From assembly GCF_010726765.1 (NCBI RefSeq), contig NZ_AP022601.1, positions 248,001-312,000 on the forward strand: a stretch of 64,000 nucleotides of DNA, read 5' to 3'. Under the pieces are notes generated by a model. The model was not told where the DNA came from. It searched no databases and saw only the letters and a list, made by a program, of their open reading frames with translations. The stretch comes from Mycobacterium gallinarum. Lineage in GTDB: Bacteria; Actinomycetota; Actinomycetes; Mycobacteriales; Mycobacteriaceae. Within the stretch, counting starts at the first letter, position 1; every line of letters starts with the position of its first letter. Positions 9,111-17,975 of this stretch are shown in pieces. A program made the translations under genes and the position numbers.

Positions 9111-10082
9111 CTATCGACGCCCTTTGAGGGCGGGCAGCACCTCGTCGGTCAGAAGTTGGACCGACTTCCATGCCTCCTCGATCGGCATGGCGCCGACGAG
9201 CGGGTGCAGCACCACATGATCGTGCGGATTCTCTTTCACGTCGGCGACCAACTGCTCGGGCGACATGAAGCGATACCGTCCGGCGGCTTTGACGTCGTCA
9301 AGGGTCTCGATCTTCTCCGTGCCATGCATGAACGAATGCACCTCACCGCCACCCCAGCCCGAGTAGACGCCCGCCTCCCATAGGTAGTGCTCGCCGAGTT
9401 CGGCCCACGCTCGGTCCGGGTCCTCGTGCAGGAAGACCATCCCGCGGCTGCGGGGCGGCGGCATGACGACGATCGGCGTGTGTCCTGCCTCGGCGCACAG
9501 TTCGCGGTAGTAGTCGGCGAGTTCGGGGAGGTGGCTGGGCAGGTTGAGCGGCAGACCGTGTCTGGCCGCCCGCCGGGCGGTCGCGCGCACACTGCCGCCG
9601 ACGAACACCGTCGGATGGGGGCGTGTCAGCGGGCCGGGGGTGAAGTCCGGTGACGACCACAGTGACATCAGCGTGTCGAGCAGGTCGTCCATCAGGCGGC
9701 CGCGTTTGTCGAATGGCGTTCCGAACAACTCGTATTCGACGGGCCGGTATCCCATTCCGATTGTGACGATCAACCGTCCGCCACCGATCGTGTCGGCCAT
9801 GGCGATGTCTTCGGCGAGCCGTACCGGGTGCCACAGGGGTCCCAGCGTGCAGTCGACGCTGGCGACGACGCGTTCGGTGCGCGATAGCAGGATTGCGGCG
9901 GTCATGACGGGATTGCAGCTCCAGCCGTGCCCGCTCTGATGGTGTTCGTCGAAGCTGACGGCGCTCACACCGCGTGTTTCCGACCAGGAACTGAGTTCCA
10001 TCGCGGCCTGTATGCGGTCGCGGCGTGCGGCCGGGTCGTCCTGTGGCGCGGCGAAATTGAACCGCAGGATCGCCATCGTCAT
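9111..10082 (-). CDS. LLM-class F420-dependent oxidoreductase
   Basis: A 323-aa luciferase-like protein starting MTMAILRFNFAAPQ. It carries the family segments SFDEHHQSGHGWSCNP, TLGPLWHPVRLAEDIA and GRLIVTIGMGYRPVEYELFG. ATG 10082 is preferred over longer frames, because it follows the SDR stop by 13 bp and has GAGGCG upstream. It is the last gene of the minus-strand set sulfotransferase, MBL, SDR, LLM. Use of F420 is inferred from the host lineage. Confidence 0.85.
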   Translation of the reverse strand: MTMAILRFNFAAPQDDPAARRDRIQAAMELSSWSETRGVSAVSFDEHHQSGHGWSCNPVMTAAILLSRTERVVASVDCTLGPLWHPVRLAEDIAMADTIGGGRLIVTIGMGYRPVEYELFGTPFDKRGRLMDDLLDTLMSLWSSPDFTPGPLTRPHPTVFVGGSVRATARRAARHGLPLNLPSHLPELADYYRELCAEAGHTPIVVMPPPRSRGMVFLHEDPDRAWAELGEHYLWEAGVYSGWGGGEVHSFMHGTEKIETLDDVKAAGRYRFMSPEQLVADVKENPHDHVVLHPLVGAMPIEEAWKSVQLLTDEVLPALKGRR

Positions 10083-10095
10083 TGGAACGCCTCGT

Positions 10096-10836
10096 TCACT
10101 GGCTGGTGGACGCACCGTCGACGATGAACAGCGCCCCGCTGGTGTAGGAACTCTGCTCCGTGCACAGAAAGGCAATCGTCCCGGCGATCTCGGCTGGTGT
10201 ACCCAAGCGGCCCAGCGGGATTCGGGCGAGCTCGGCGTCGATGATCTCCGGCACCGTCTGGGCGAGCTCGGTCATCGGGGTGTCGATCACGCCGGGCACC
10301 ACCGCGTTGACCCGGATGCCGCGCGGCGCCCACTTCACGGCGAGGTTGTGCGTGAGGCTCGCGATGCCGGCCTTGGCGGCACCGTAGCCGGGCACCATGG
10401 TCACCGCCCGCAGCGCCGACAACGACGACAGGAACACGACGCTCGCACCGCCAGACGCGGCCAGCGCTTTGCGCAGCCCGACGGTCAGGCGGTAGGGCGC
10501 GGTGAGGTTGAGCGCCACGGACGCCTCGAAGCCGTCGGGTTCGGCCTCATTGAGTCCGCCGGGAAAGTTGGCTCCGGCGTTGTTGACGAGCACATCGAGT
10601 GTGCTTGTCGCCGAAACCAACTGGTCGATCGAGTCCGTGTCGGTGAGGATGAGCTGCCGGTAGGTCATGCCGGTGAGGTCGGTGTCGTAGTCGCCGGGCC
10701 CGGCCTTGGTGCCGGTGATGGTCACCGTGGCGCCTGCGTCGCGGAACAGCGTCGCCGTGGCGTGGCCGATCCCGCTCGTGCCGCCGGTGATCAGTGCCTT
10801 CGTCCCGGTGAAGTCGAACGTAGCGCGCGCGGTCAA
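10096..10836 (-). CDS. Short-chain dehydrogenase/reductase (SDR)
   Basis: A classical SDR of 246 aa if started at TTG 10836, which overlaps the MBL stop in TTGA and has CGGAGA upstream; an in-frame ATG at 10866 would lie inside the MBL gene. The NAD(P) motif GGTSGIG, NNAG, the catalytic Ser (SSLSAL) and YGAAK are all present, and the end SGALFIVDGA is typical. Its place in the sulfotransferase/MBL operon suggests oxidation of an alcohol in the same pathway. Confidence 0.85.
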   Translation of the reverse strand: MTARATFDFTGTKALITGGTSGIGHATATLFRDAGATVTITGTKAGPGDYDTDLTGMTYRQLILTDTDSIDQLVSATSTLDVLVNNAGANFPGGLNEAEPDGFEASVALNLTAPYRLTVGLRKALAASGGASVVFLSSLSALRAVTMVPGYGAAKAGIASLTHNLAVKWAPRGIRVNAVVPGVIDTPMTELAQTVPEIIDAELARIPLGRLGTPAEIAGTIAFLCTEQSSYTSGALFIVDGASTSQ

Positions 10837-12080
10837 GAGTAGTCTCCGATTTTCTTGGTCAGCCAAGCGGATTCCCAGAAGTTGGTGCTGGCGGCGAGCA
10901 GGTCCTCATGTGCGGCCTTGAGCACGGCGCGTGCGCGCGTGTGTGGCGGGTCGGCATGAACGACGGCCTCGGCGAGATGGATCGCATGCACCGGATGGCC
11001 CGCCGCGAGCCGCTCTTCGGCCCGCGCCACGACCCGCTCGGCGCCGGCGAGGTCGACAAGGTCGACGCTGAGCTCGTCAGGTCCGATGTCGTAAAGCTCT
11101 GTGGTCGAACGGTGATGGAACCACCCGGAGTAGTTCTCCCAGATAGCCCGCACGTCCCAGGCCACCTTTCCGTAGCCCTGGCCGACCTCTAGTTCGGCGG
11201 GCAGCGTGATCTCCCGCATCAGGGTGTAGACGTCCTTACCCGTATTCATGCCCTCCACCGTCCGGTCGTGGAGGTAAGCGATCGCGTCGCGTAGGCGGGT
11301 CAGCTCGGCGTGGATGAGATCGGCGCCGCGGATCGGCTCGAAGTGTCCGGTGATCAGGACTTCCGGCCGAAGCTCGCGCACCCTTTCGATCGAGGCGATG
11401 GCCGTCAGTGGGTCGCGGTACCGGTCGCCGCGCATCGTGACGAAATTCGGGATATGTCCGAAGACCGGTCCGAAGGTGTTGCCGCACAGACATACCCGTT
11501 GTTCAGGAAGCCAGACGACCATCGAGTCGGTGGTCTCCCCGCCCGGTGTTGCCAGCAGTTCGATGGTGCGGCCGCCGACGGTCAGTACCAGCGAGTCGTC
11601 CACGTCTATGTCGGCGGAGTGTGCGGCCTGGGCCGGGAGCCGCTTCCCGAACCGCTGCTGGATCGCGGCGATGCCCTTGGCGAGCTTGTCGGAGAACGCG
11701 AAGGCGCTGTTGTTGGCGCGGTAGGCCAGCAGACGCTCGTTGTCGTCGCGCCAGTGACGCCAGTTGGCCTGCGCCACCACCTGCGTCTGCGGGTCGCGCA
11801 TCGTATCGAGTCCGCCGACGTGGTCGTAGTGGCCCTGCGTGACGATGATGTAGCGGATGGGGGACGAATCGACGGCGTCGAAATTCGCTCGGTGGACCTG
11901 GCTTTCGAATCCCATCCCGGTGTTGACGACGACGCGGCCGTCGGTGGTGGTCAGCAGATAGGTGTTCGACAGTCCAGGCGAGCACCAGACGCCGGGTACC
12001 ACTTCCTCGGCGTGTTCGGCCGCTGCCGGGGCGAGAGCATCGGCGCCAGGACGACTGCGGTAGATCGGTTCTTCGCTCAA
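10833..12080 (-). CDS. Alkylsulfatase-like metallo-beta-lactamase-fold hydrolase
   Basis: A 415-aa protein with an N-terminal MBL domain and a C-terminal helical part resembling the alkylsulfatase dimerisation region (EGMNTGKDVYTLMREITLP, RSTTELYDI). The metal motif HxHxDH appears as QGHYDH: Gln82 replaces the first His, while His84, Asp86 and His87 remain. The next ligand region reads TPGGETTD rather than TPGH, as in SdsA1-type enzymes that use Glu. Hydrolysis of a sulfate ester is possible, but the Gln could change metal loading. It directly follows the sulfotransferase gene with no gap. A paralogue with the same change is at 22387-23619. Confidence 0.8.
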   Translation of the reverse strand: MSEEPIYRSRPGADALAPAAAEHAEEVVPGVWCSPGLSNTYLLTTTDGRVVVNTGMGFESQVHRANFDAVDSSPIRYIIVTQGHYDHVGGLDTMRDPQTQVVAQANWRHWRDDNERLLAYRANNSAFAFSDKLAKGIAAIQQRFGKRLPAQAAHSADIDVDDSLVLTVGGRTIELLATPGGETTDSMVVWLPEQRVCLCGNTFGPVFGHIPNFVTMRGDRYRDPLTAIASIERVRELRPEVLITGHFEPIRGADLIHAELTRLRDAIAYLHDRTVEGMNTGKDVYTLMREITLPAELEVGQGYGKVAWDVRAIWENYSGWFHHRSTTELYDIGPDELSVDLVDLAGAERVVARAEERLAAGHPVHAIHLAEAVVHADPPHTRARAVLKAAHEDLLAASTNFWESAWLTKKIGDYS

Positions 12081-13343
12081 CTAGTGTCCTTCGGGTCGCA
12101 CATCGAATCGTTCGAAGTAGAAGGCGAATTGCGAGCGTAGTTCGTCGGGCGACACCCCGAAGTGCCTTTGCAGCTCATAGCGCACCGACCCGTGCTTGCC
12201 GCGCGGGTTGCTGTCCAGATACGCCTGGAACGCCCTGCGGACCTTGGAGGTGAGCTCGACGCCCGCGCGTGCGTACAGGTCGTCGAGCAGATCGATCTCG
12301 TGGCCGTTGAGGTGGTGAAAGCCGATATCGACGCTGCGCTCGGCTGGCACCAGCCCCCGGTCCCGCACGCAGCCGCGCAACAGCCGCTCGACCCGGTCCG
12401 ACCAATAGTCGAGCAGCCACTGCGGTTCGATGCTGCGGCGACGGAGCCGGTCGGAGTAGGCCATCATCGTGATGGCGGACTGGATCACCGCGACGGGATC
12501 GCGATGGGTGAAAGCGACGGTGGCATCGGGGAACGTCGACATCAGCGGGCCGAGTTGCTCGCAGTGCTGTGGCGACTTCAGCACCCAGGTACGGGGACCG
12601 CGCAGGAACGTCAATGCCTGCAGGACTTTTTTCAGGTATCCGTAGTGCCGGGTTTGGTCGAGGCTGAGATAGAGGTCTCGCCAGTCGGGGACGCGGGCGT
12701 GCCATTCAAGGACATACCCGGCGAAGTCCAGGTCGAGAATCTCGACTTCCTCTTCGATCGCCTCGGGGAAGCGGTCATGCATGGCGGCGGTGGCGGGAGC
12801 GCTGATCATCATCGCCTCGTGCTCGTTCTTCGCGCGGGTGTACCGCGGGTCGACGCCGTTGACATCGGGACCCTGGCCCGGGATCGGCAGCGGCTCTTGG
12901 CTTTCCCAGTAGGGCAGCGCGCGGCGACGTGGATCGGCGGCCAGCAGGTTGACCAGATGCGTCGTTCCCGAGCGCGGCATCCCCACCACGATGAACGGCT
13001 TCTCGATCGGAATCGACTCGATCTCCGGGTGGCGCTTGAGCAATTCGGTCAACGACAGCCGGTTGCGCAGCAGCCTCACAATGCGTTGACGCAGCGTTCC
13101 GCGGATCAACTGTGTCAGGCCGCCGTCGTCGTCGATCGCCCCGACGTAGGCGGCAACCCGGTCCCAGAAACCGTCGTCCGCGGCGAAGTCGTCGGCCCCC
13201 GCCTCGGCGACGGCCTCGGCGACCATCCGATCGATGTCCAGGTCGACATGGCGGCTTTCGGTGTGTTCGAGAATCTGCCGCTGGACATCGGTCAGCTGCG
13301 GTGCGGTCAGGTCGTCGAAGCTGAGCTCAGCCGTGCTGCCCAT
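12081..13343 (-). CDS. Sulfotransferase-family protein (PAPS-binding fold)
   Basis: A 420-aa protein with the sulfotransferase P-loop FIVVGMPRSGTTHLVNLL near residue 120, which binds the 5-prime phosphosulfate, and a later 3-prime phosphate region (WVLKSPQHCEQLGPLMSTFPD and FTHRDPVAVIQS). Many actinobacterial members of this family have no known acceptor. SD GAGGA precedes the ATG. It heads the minus-strand operon and is divergent from an IclR regulator. A paralogue at 21154-22314 also sits beside an MBL gene. Confidence 0.8.
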   Translation of the reverse strand: MGSTAELSFDDLTAPQLTDVQRQILEHTESRHVDLDIDRMVAEAVAEAGADDFAADDGFWDRVAAYVGAIDDDGGLTQLIRGTLRQRIVRLLRNRLSLTELLKRHPEIESIPIEKPFIVVGMPRSGTTHLVNLLAADPRRRALPYWESQEPLPIPGQGPDVNGVDPRYTRAKNEHEAMMISAPATAAMHDRFPEAIEEEVEILDLDFAGYVLEWHARVPDWRDLYLSLDQTRHYGYLKKVLQALTFLRGPRTWVLKSPQHCEQLGPLMSTFPDATVAFTHRDPVAVIQSAITMMAYSDRLRRRSIEPQWLLDYWSDRVERLLRGCVRDRGLVPAERSVDIGFHHLNGHEIDLLDDLYARAGVELTSKVRRAFQAYLDSNPRGKHGSVRYELQRHFGVSPDELRSQFAFYFERFDVRPEGH

Positions 13344-13371
13344 CGCCGGTCCTCGGATGTGATTGCGTGAT

Positions 13372-13391
13372 TCGAATATTCGACATACTGT
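13372..13391 (+). promoter_or_regulatory. Palindrome and -10 in the IclR/sulfotransferase divergent promoter
   Basis: The perfect 12-bp palindrome TCGAATATTCGA (13372-13383) lies between the divergent starts at 13343 and 13400. It is followed by TACTGT (13386-13391), a TANNNT -10 for the IclR gene. A further TTCGATATT half-site follows. This is the expected position for an IclR autoregulatory operator. Confidence 0.55.
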
Positions 13392-13399
13392 TCGATATT

Positions 13400-14284
13400 G
13401 TGACGCTGAACGTAGACGCCGGAAGCGGACGCCGTCAAGTGCCCTCCCCGCCTACCGAACGCGTCGTGGCGGTGATGCACCTGCTGGCCGCCCACCCGGA
13501 GCGCAACTTCTCGCTCGCGGACATCTGCCGCAGTCTCGGCATCAGCCGCGCCACCGGCCACGCCATCCTGGCCACGCTCGCTCACCACCGCTGGGTCGTG
13601 CGGCACGAATCCTCGGCGAGCTACTCGTGGGGTCCGGCCATCGGCGCACTGGCCCGACCGACGAACGACCGAGAATTCCGCCCCCTGCTGGAGAATCTGT
13701 CCGAAACCGTTGGCGCGCAGGTCTTCTTGGCCCGGCGCGAGAATGCGTCGCTGGTGGTCACCGACTCGGTGGGGGATTCGCTCACCGCTCCGCGCGTCAC
13801 GGCGGGTTTGCGCATGCCGCTGGTGGCGCCGTTCGGGCGCGATTATGTGGCGTGGGCGGGGGAGCCGGCCATCAAGGCGTGGCTCGCTGGGATAGGTGAA
13901 CCGTCGACCAGACTGCGCAGGCGGCTGACCGCTGTGCTCGCCCAGGTGCGCGAGCGTGGCTATGTGATCGAACGGCTCAGTCGTGAATATGTCCGTGTCT
14001 ATATGGCCCTGCGTGCGCTGGCCGCCGACGGCGAGCCCGACGAGATCACGGCCCGGTTGGCCGGGGCATTCGCCGATCTGGCGCTGGTCGATTATCTGCC
14101 CGCCGAACTCGACGGTAGCTCCGACCATCAGGTGGCGACCATTTCGGTGCCGGTCAAGGACTCCGACGGGCTGGTGTCGATGTCGATCACCGCGGCGCCG
14201 TTCCGCGGGCTGAACGCCAGCGAGATCCGCAAGATCGGGGCCGCGGTATGCGATGCCGCCCGACGGATCGAAGAGAGCCGCTAA
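13400..14284 (+). CDS. IclR-family transcriptional regulator
   Basis: A 294-aa regulator with an N-terminal winged helix (FSLADICRSLGISRATGHAILATLAHHRWV) and a C-terminal effector domain ending ASEIRKIGAAVCDAARRIEESR. GTG 13400 is preferred over GTG 13367, because the longer form would translate the operator-like palindrome, and a TANNNT -10 lies 8 nt upstream of 13400. It probably controls the divergent sulfotransferase-MBL-SDR-LLM operon. Its last 20 codons are partly duplicated at 17026-17085. Confidence 0.85.
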   Translation: MTLNVDAGSGRRQVPSPPTERVVAVMHLLAAHPERNFSLADICRSLGISRATGHAILATLAHHRWVVRHESSASYSWGPAIGALARPTNDREFRPLLENLSETVGAQVFLARRENASLVVTDSVGDSLTAPRVTAGLRMPLVAPFGRDYVAWAGEPAIKAWLAGIGEPSTRLRRRLTAVLAQVRERGYVIERLSREYVRVYMALRALAADGEPDEITARLAGAFADLALVDYLPAELDGSSDHQVATISVPVKDSDGLVSMSITAAPFRGLNASEIRKIGAAVCDAARRIEESR

Positions 14285-14411
14285 ACGCTCGGAGTGGTCT
14301 TTCTGGGTCAACGCATGTGCGGTGAGCAGCGGGCGGAGTGCTATGCCGTTTCGCCGGTCGATCGGTGGGTAAGTCGCATGGGCGTCGCTTCCGATGCGCC
14401 AGGAGGGGTAC

Positions 14412-15755
14412 ATGACGTCGACAGCTAGAGCAGATACCGGCGAAGACGCCGCCGACGCCGCGGACAAACTCAAACGCAAGATCACCGGACCGTTGTTGTT
14501 CATGTTCATCCTCGGCGACGTGCTGGGGGCCGGCATTTACGCGTTGATGGGTGTGTTGTCCGAAGACGTCGGCGGGATGTTGTGGGCGCCGCTGCTCGTT
14601 GCCCTGCTGCTTGCCCTGCTGACGGCGGGCTCTTACGCCGAACTGGTCACCAAGTACCCCAAGGCCGGTGGCGCCGCGGTCTTCGCCGAGCGCGCATACC
14701 GACAGCCCATGGTGTCGTTTCTGGTCGGCTTCTGCATGCTCGCCGCGGGGGTGACCAGCGCCGCCGGACTCGCGCTGGCATTCGCCGGCGACTATCTCGC
14801 CACCTTCGTCGACGTTCCGGCGATCCCCGCCGCCATCGGGTTTCTGGCTCTCGTCGCCTGCCTGAACGCCAGAGGAATCAGCGAATCGGTCAAGAGCAAC
14901 GTCGTGATGACGGTCATCGAGCTGACGGGTCTGCTCGTCGTCGTCGTCGCGGTGTCGGTAATGGTTGGCGGCGGACGCGGCGACATCAACCGCTCAGTCC
15001 AGCTTCCCGAGAGCGCGACGCCTGCCGTCGCGATCTTGGCCGGTGCGATCGTCGCGTATTACTCCTTCGTCGGGTTCGAGACCTCGGCCAACGTCGCCGA
15101 GGAGATCCGCAATCCGGGCAAGGTCTATCCCGCAGCGCTTTTCGGCGCGCTCATCACCGCGGGTGTCCTCTACGCCCTGGTCGGAATCGCGAGCGCCATC
15201 GCCCTGCCGTCGAGTGAACTGTCGGGATCGTCCGGACCCCTGCTGGCGGTTGTAGCGGCGTCCGGCGTTGGCATTCCGGACTGGTTGTTCAGTGCGATCG
15301 CGCTCGTCGCCGTCGCCAACGGCGCGCTGCTGACCATGATCATGTCGAGCCGGCTTGCCTATGGCATGGCCGAGCACGGGCTGCTTCCCGGCGCGCTGAG
15401 CCGCGTGCTGCCGCAGCGACGAACGCCCTGGGTGGCCATCGTGGCGACGACGGTGGTGGCCATGTTGCTCACCCTGGTCGGAGATCTGTCGACGCTCGCG
15501 GAGACTGTCGTCCTGCTGCTGTTGATCGTCTTCATCTCGACCAACGTCGCCGTGCTGGTCCTGCGCTGCGACACAGTCGAGCACTCTCACTTCCGGGTAT
15601 GGACCGCGGTCCCCGTTCTCGGCGTGGCGTCCTGCGTACTGCTGCTCACCCAGCAGACCGCCAAAGTCTGGCTCTTCGCGGCCATCCTCTTGGTTGTGGG
15701 TGTGGTGCTTTACCTTTCGGCGCGAGTGGCAACTCGGCGTGCGAATCGCACATGA
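14412..15755 (+). CDS. APC-family amino acid permease
   Basis: A 447-aa integral membrane protein with about twelve helices. TM1 carries the APC substrate motif LGAGIYALMGVLSED, and GFETSANVAEEIRNPGKVYP is the typical loop after TM6. ATG 14412 follows the strong ribosome site AGGAGGGG. The substrate is probably an amino acid or amine; it is not determinable here. It stands alone between the IclR gene and a convergent ANTAR gene. Confidence 0.9.
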   Translation: MTSTARADTGEDAADAADKLKRKITGPLLFMFILGDVLGAGIYALMGVLSEDVGGMLWAPLLVALLLALLTAGSYAELVTKYPKAGGAAVFAERAYRQPMVSFLVGFCMLAAGVTSAAGLALAFAGDYLATFVDVPAIPAAIGFLALVACLNARGISESVKSNVVMTVIELTGLLVVVVAVSVMVGGGRGDINRSVQLPESATPAVAILAGAIVAYYSFVGFETSANVAEEIRNPGKVYPAALFGALITAGVLYALVGIASAIALPSSELSGSSGPLLAVVAASGVGIPDWLFSAIALVAVANGALLTMIMSSRLAYGMAEHGLLPGALSRVLPQRRTPWVAIVATTVVAMLLTLVGDLSTLAETVVLLLLIVFISTNVAVLVLRCDTVEHSHFRVWTAVPVLGVASCVLLLTQQTAKVWLFAAILLVVGVVLYLSARVATRRANRT

Positions 15756-15764
15756 GGTCCATCG

Positions 15765-16490
15765 CTAGCTACGGTGGTTGACGCGCTCGTGGACGGTCAT
15801 GATGAGGTGATCGAATTCGGTACGAAGCGCTGACGTCACCTCGGTGAGGGAGTCGAGCTCGGCAACCAGTCGGTTGGCCAGTGCGCGCAGTTTCGTGTTG
15901 TTCTCCTGCGATCGCCACTGCAGAAGCTTGAAGGCTTGCTCTTCGTTCATGCCGTAGACGAGCCTCAGCGCTCCCTTGGCCTGCTCGATCACCGCACGTG
16001 CTTCAAAGAGCTTCGGCAGGGTCTTGTCGAGATTGTCTCGATGGCCTTGTTCCAGCACATCGGTGAGATCGATGTAGTGGCCGCTCGCGCCAACTACTGC
16101 ATCGGTCGCATCGAGCATCCGCTCCGCGACCACAATCAGGTTTCGCTCCCGGCCGGCAGTGTCGCAGAGGCGGTGCCGACTGGAGAACGACCCGCCCGAA
16201 TACCGGGCCTGGTCGAGAAGGTCTTCCACGCTATCTCGTTCGTCGGGGTGCTGGTGCGACAACACCAGAGCGGATGTCGGCTCGACGGATCCAGGCGCAT
16301 ATCCGTGGATCCGATACATCTCGTCAGACCATTCCCAGCGCTGACCTTCAAACCAGAAGCGGAAACTGCCAACCCGCGGATCGGCGTTGTATCGGTGTAT
16401 CGCGCCATCGGCGTATATCCCCGTGGCATCGAGTTCGGGAGACCCCGCGCCGACCGGGACGTCATCTCGCCCGTACCCGCTGTGAGGCAT
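15765..16490 (-). CDS. PAS-ANTAR RNA-binding antiterminator-type regulator
   Basis: A 241-aa protein. Residues 40-140 look like a PAS/PAS-C sensor (WEWSDEMYRIHGYAPG, HQHPDERDSVEDLL, DLTDV). Residues 160-220 form an ANTAR domain with the alanine-rich helix (FEARAVIEQAKGALRLVYGMNEEQAFKLLQWRSQE). ANTAR proteins bind paired hairpins in nascent RNA and prevent termination. This architecture is widespread in mycobacteria. SD GGGAG precedes ATG 16490. Target RNAs are not identifiable here. Confidence 0.88.
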   Translation of the reverse strand: MPHSGYGRDDVPVGAGSPELDATGIYADGAIHRYNADPRVGSFRFWFEGQRWEWSDEMYRIHGYAPGSVEPTSALVLSHQHPDERDSVEDLLDQARYSGGSFSSRHRLCDTAGRERNLIVVAERMLDATDAVVGASGHYIDLTDVLEQGHRDNLDKTLPKLFEARAVIEQAKGALRLVYGMNEEQAFKLLQWRSQENNTKLRALANRLVAELDSLTEVTSALRTEFDHLIMTVHERVNHRS

Positions 16491-16543
16491 GACGTCACTC
16501 CCGTTCCGTAGATTCCCTGTTTACGTAGACCAGATAATCTATG

Positions 16544-16574
16544 GCACTAGCAATAGATTTTATATAGCACTAGC
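16544..16574. promoter_or_regulatory. Direct repeats GCACTAGC in an AT-rich divergent promoter
   Basis: The 170-bp gap between the ANTAR gene (minus) and MerR gene (plus) is unusually AT-rich for this genome. It holds two copies of GCACTAGC, at 16544-16551 and 16567-16574, start to start 23 bp apart, with TAGATTTTATATA between. Two helical turns of spacing suggest a regulator site. MerR is the obvious candidate. Confidence 0.4.
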
Positions 16575-16660
16575 GCTGGACTTGCGCAACAAACAGCACA
16601 TATATTGGCTGGGAGAAGTCACACATTTCCCATCGGCACCACTGAAGGTTTGCGCTACCG

Positions 16661-17023
16661 ATGACCGAGGACGAGACCACCAAGCCCGGCCCGCCCGCGA
16701 CGGACCGCGGGGTGTACGGCATCTCCGTGGCCGCCGAGCTGTCCGGCGTCAGCAAGCAGTCGCTGCGTCTGTATGAAAGCCACGGGCTTGTGACGCCGGT
16801 CCGCAGCCCTGGGGGCACCCGGCGCTACAGCGCGGACGACCTGGTTCGCCTGCAGCGCGTGAGCGAACTCGTCGCCGCGGGAATCAATCTCGCAGGCATC
16901 GCCCGCATCCTCTCGCTGGAAGACCAGAACGACGTTCTCAGCGACCGCAACGTCACGCTGAAAGGTGACATCCACGCTCTGCGCGCTGAGAACAAGCGTC
17001 GCAGAACGCCGAAGCAGTCATAG
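16661..17023 (+). CDS. MerR-family regulator (HspR-like N-terminus)
   Basis: A 120-aa protein. A MerR winged helix spans residues 18-90: VYGISVAAELSGVSKQSLRLYESHGLVTPVRSPGGTRRYSADDLVRLQRV, followed by a coiled-coil segment (LEDQNDVLSDRNVTLKGDIHALRAENK) and a basic tail. No cysteines suited to metal sensing are present. HspR proteins share the opening VYGISVAAELSG, but no dnaK operon is here, so the role is open. The stop abuts an IclR tail relic. Confidence 0.85.
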   Translation: MTEDETTKPGPPATDRGVYGISVAAELSGVSKQSLRLYESHGLVTPVRSPGGTRRYSADDLVRLQRVSELVAAGINLAGIARILSLEDQNDVLSDRNVTLKGDIHALRAENKRRRTPKQS

Positions 17024-17025
17024 AT

Positions 17026-17085
17026 CGCCGCGAAGTCGGGACTGCGGTACGCGATGTCGCCCGCCACATCGAAGAGAGCCGCTAG
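17026..17085 (+). pseudogene. C-terminal relic of an IclR regulator
   Basis: The frame reads RREVGTAVRDVARHIEESR and then TAG. It aligns with the last residues of the IclR protein ending at 14284 (RKIGAAVCDAARRIEESR); by hand about 49 of 63 nucleotides agree over 14222-14284 versus 17023-17085. The rest of the gene is missing, and its place is taken by the MerR gene. The stop codon forms part of TAGAGT (17083-17088), a plausible -10 for the next gene. Confidence 0.6.
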
Positions 17086-17096
17086 AGTCCGTCGCC

Positions 17097-17975
17097 ATGA
17101 CCGGTGACGACAGTGTAGGTCTGTCCGGCTCGCCGGACGGTGTCCCGCGGATCGACGACTGGAACCGGCTGCTCGACGGGCGGGTCGTAGTCGTCACCGG
17201 CGGTGGTGACGGAATCGGCGCGGGCATCGCCCGACTGTTCGCCCAACACGGAGCCCTCGTCGAAGTCGCCGAGGTCGATGCTGAACGCGCGGACTACATC
17301 TACGACGACGTGTCCAGCGCCGGCGGATCGATCCGCTGCCATGTCGTCGATGTCACCAACGACGACGATGTCGCCAAGCTCGCCGAGGCCGTGCTCTCCG
17401 AACATGGTCGGGTCGACGTCCTTGTCAACAACGTGGGGGACTACCGGCCGCTGGTGCCGTTTCACCATTCGACGCCGGAGTCGTGGCAACAGCAGTACGA
17501 CATGAACCTGCGTCATGTCTTCGCCGTCACAAGGGCTTTCGTCCCGTCGATGATCGACGCCCACCGCGGCAGCATCGTCACCGTGCATTCGGTGGAGGGC
17601 ATGCGGGGCTACCCCAAAGACCCGGTGTACGGGGCGATGAAAGCTGCGGCGGCGCACTTCACCACCTGTCTGGCCGTGGATCTCGGGCGGCACGGCATCC
17701 GTGTCAACGGCATCGGAACCGACCTCTCTCAGACGCCCCAGGTCGACTATTTGACCGGCTATGAGGACGTCGGCGAGCTGTGGGCGTCGTGGGCGCCGGT
17801 GGGCCGGGTCGGATGGCCGGAGGACCAGGCCCGGGTCGCGCTATTCCTGGCATCAGATCAGTCGGCGTTCGTCACCGGCCACAACATTCCCGTCGACGGC
17901 GGCACCAAAGCCGGTGGCGGATGGCTCTTCTCGCCACGGGAGGGCCGCTTCGTCAACAGATCGAGGAACCTGTGA
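17097..17975 (+). CDS. SDR-family oxidoreductase
   Basis: A 292-aa classical SDR with GGGDGIG, NNVGDY in place of NNAG, and the active-site segment VEGMRGYPKDPVYGAMK (YxxxK). It ends with an unusual Trp/Arg-rich tail (GGGWLFSPREGRFVNRSRNL). A close paralogue with the same NNVG and EGFRG features is at 39847-40677. ATG 17097 is preferred to upstream starts in the MerR gene. It overlaps the flavoprotein start in GTGA, so the two probably act in sequence, for example on a hydroxy-steroid-like ring. Confidence 0.85.
   Translation: MTGDDSVGLSGSPDGVPRIDDWNRLLDGRVVVVTGGGDGIGAGIARLFAQHGALVEVAEVDAERADYIYDDVSSAGGSIRCHVVDVTNDDDVAKLAEAVLSEHGRVDVLVNNVGDYRPLVPFHHSTPESWQQQYDMNLRHVFAVTRAFVPSMIDAHRGSIVTVHSVEGMRGYPKDPVYGAMKAAAAHFTTCLAVDLGRHGIRVNGIGTDLSQTPQVDYLTGYEDVGELWASWAPVGRVGWPEDQARVALFLASDQSAFVTGHNIPVDGGTKAGGGWLFSPREGRFVNRSRNL

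Noticed and set aside
12162..13370. 402-aa plus-strand open frame
   Set aside because: It is antisense to the sulfotransferase gene and shows no motifs, while the minus-strand frame has a clear P-loop and start.
16544..16574. GCACTAGC repeats as the start of a CRISPR array
   Set aside because: Only two 8-bp copies exist, with no further units and no cas genes. A regulator site is more likely.
14285..17022. The permease/ANTAR/MerR segment as a transposon
   Set aside because: There is no transposase, no terminal inverted repeat and no target duplication other than the diverged IclR tail.
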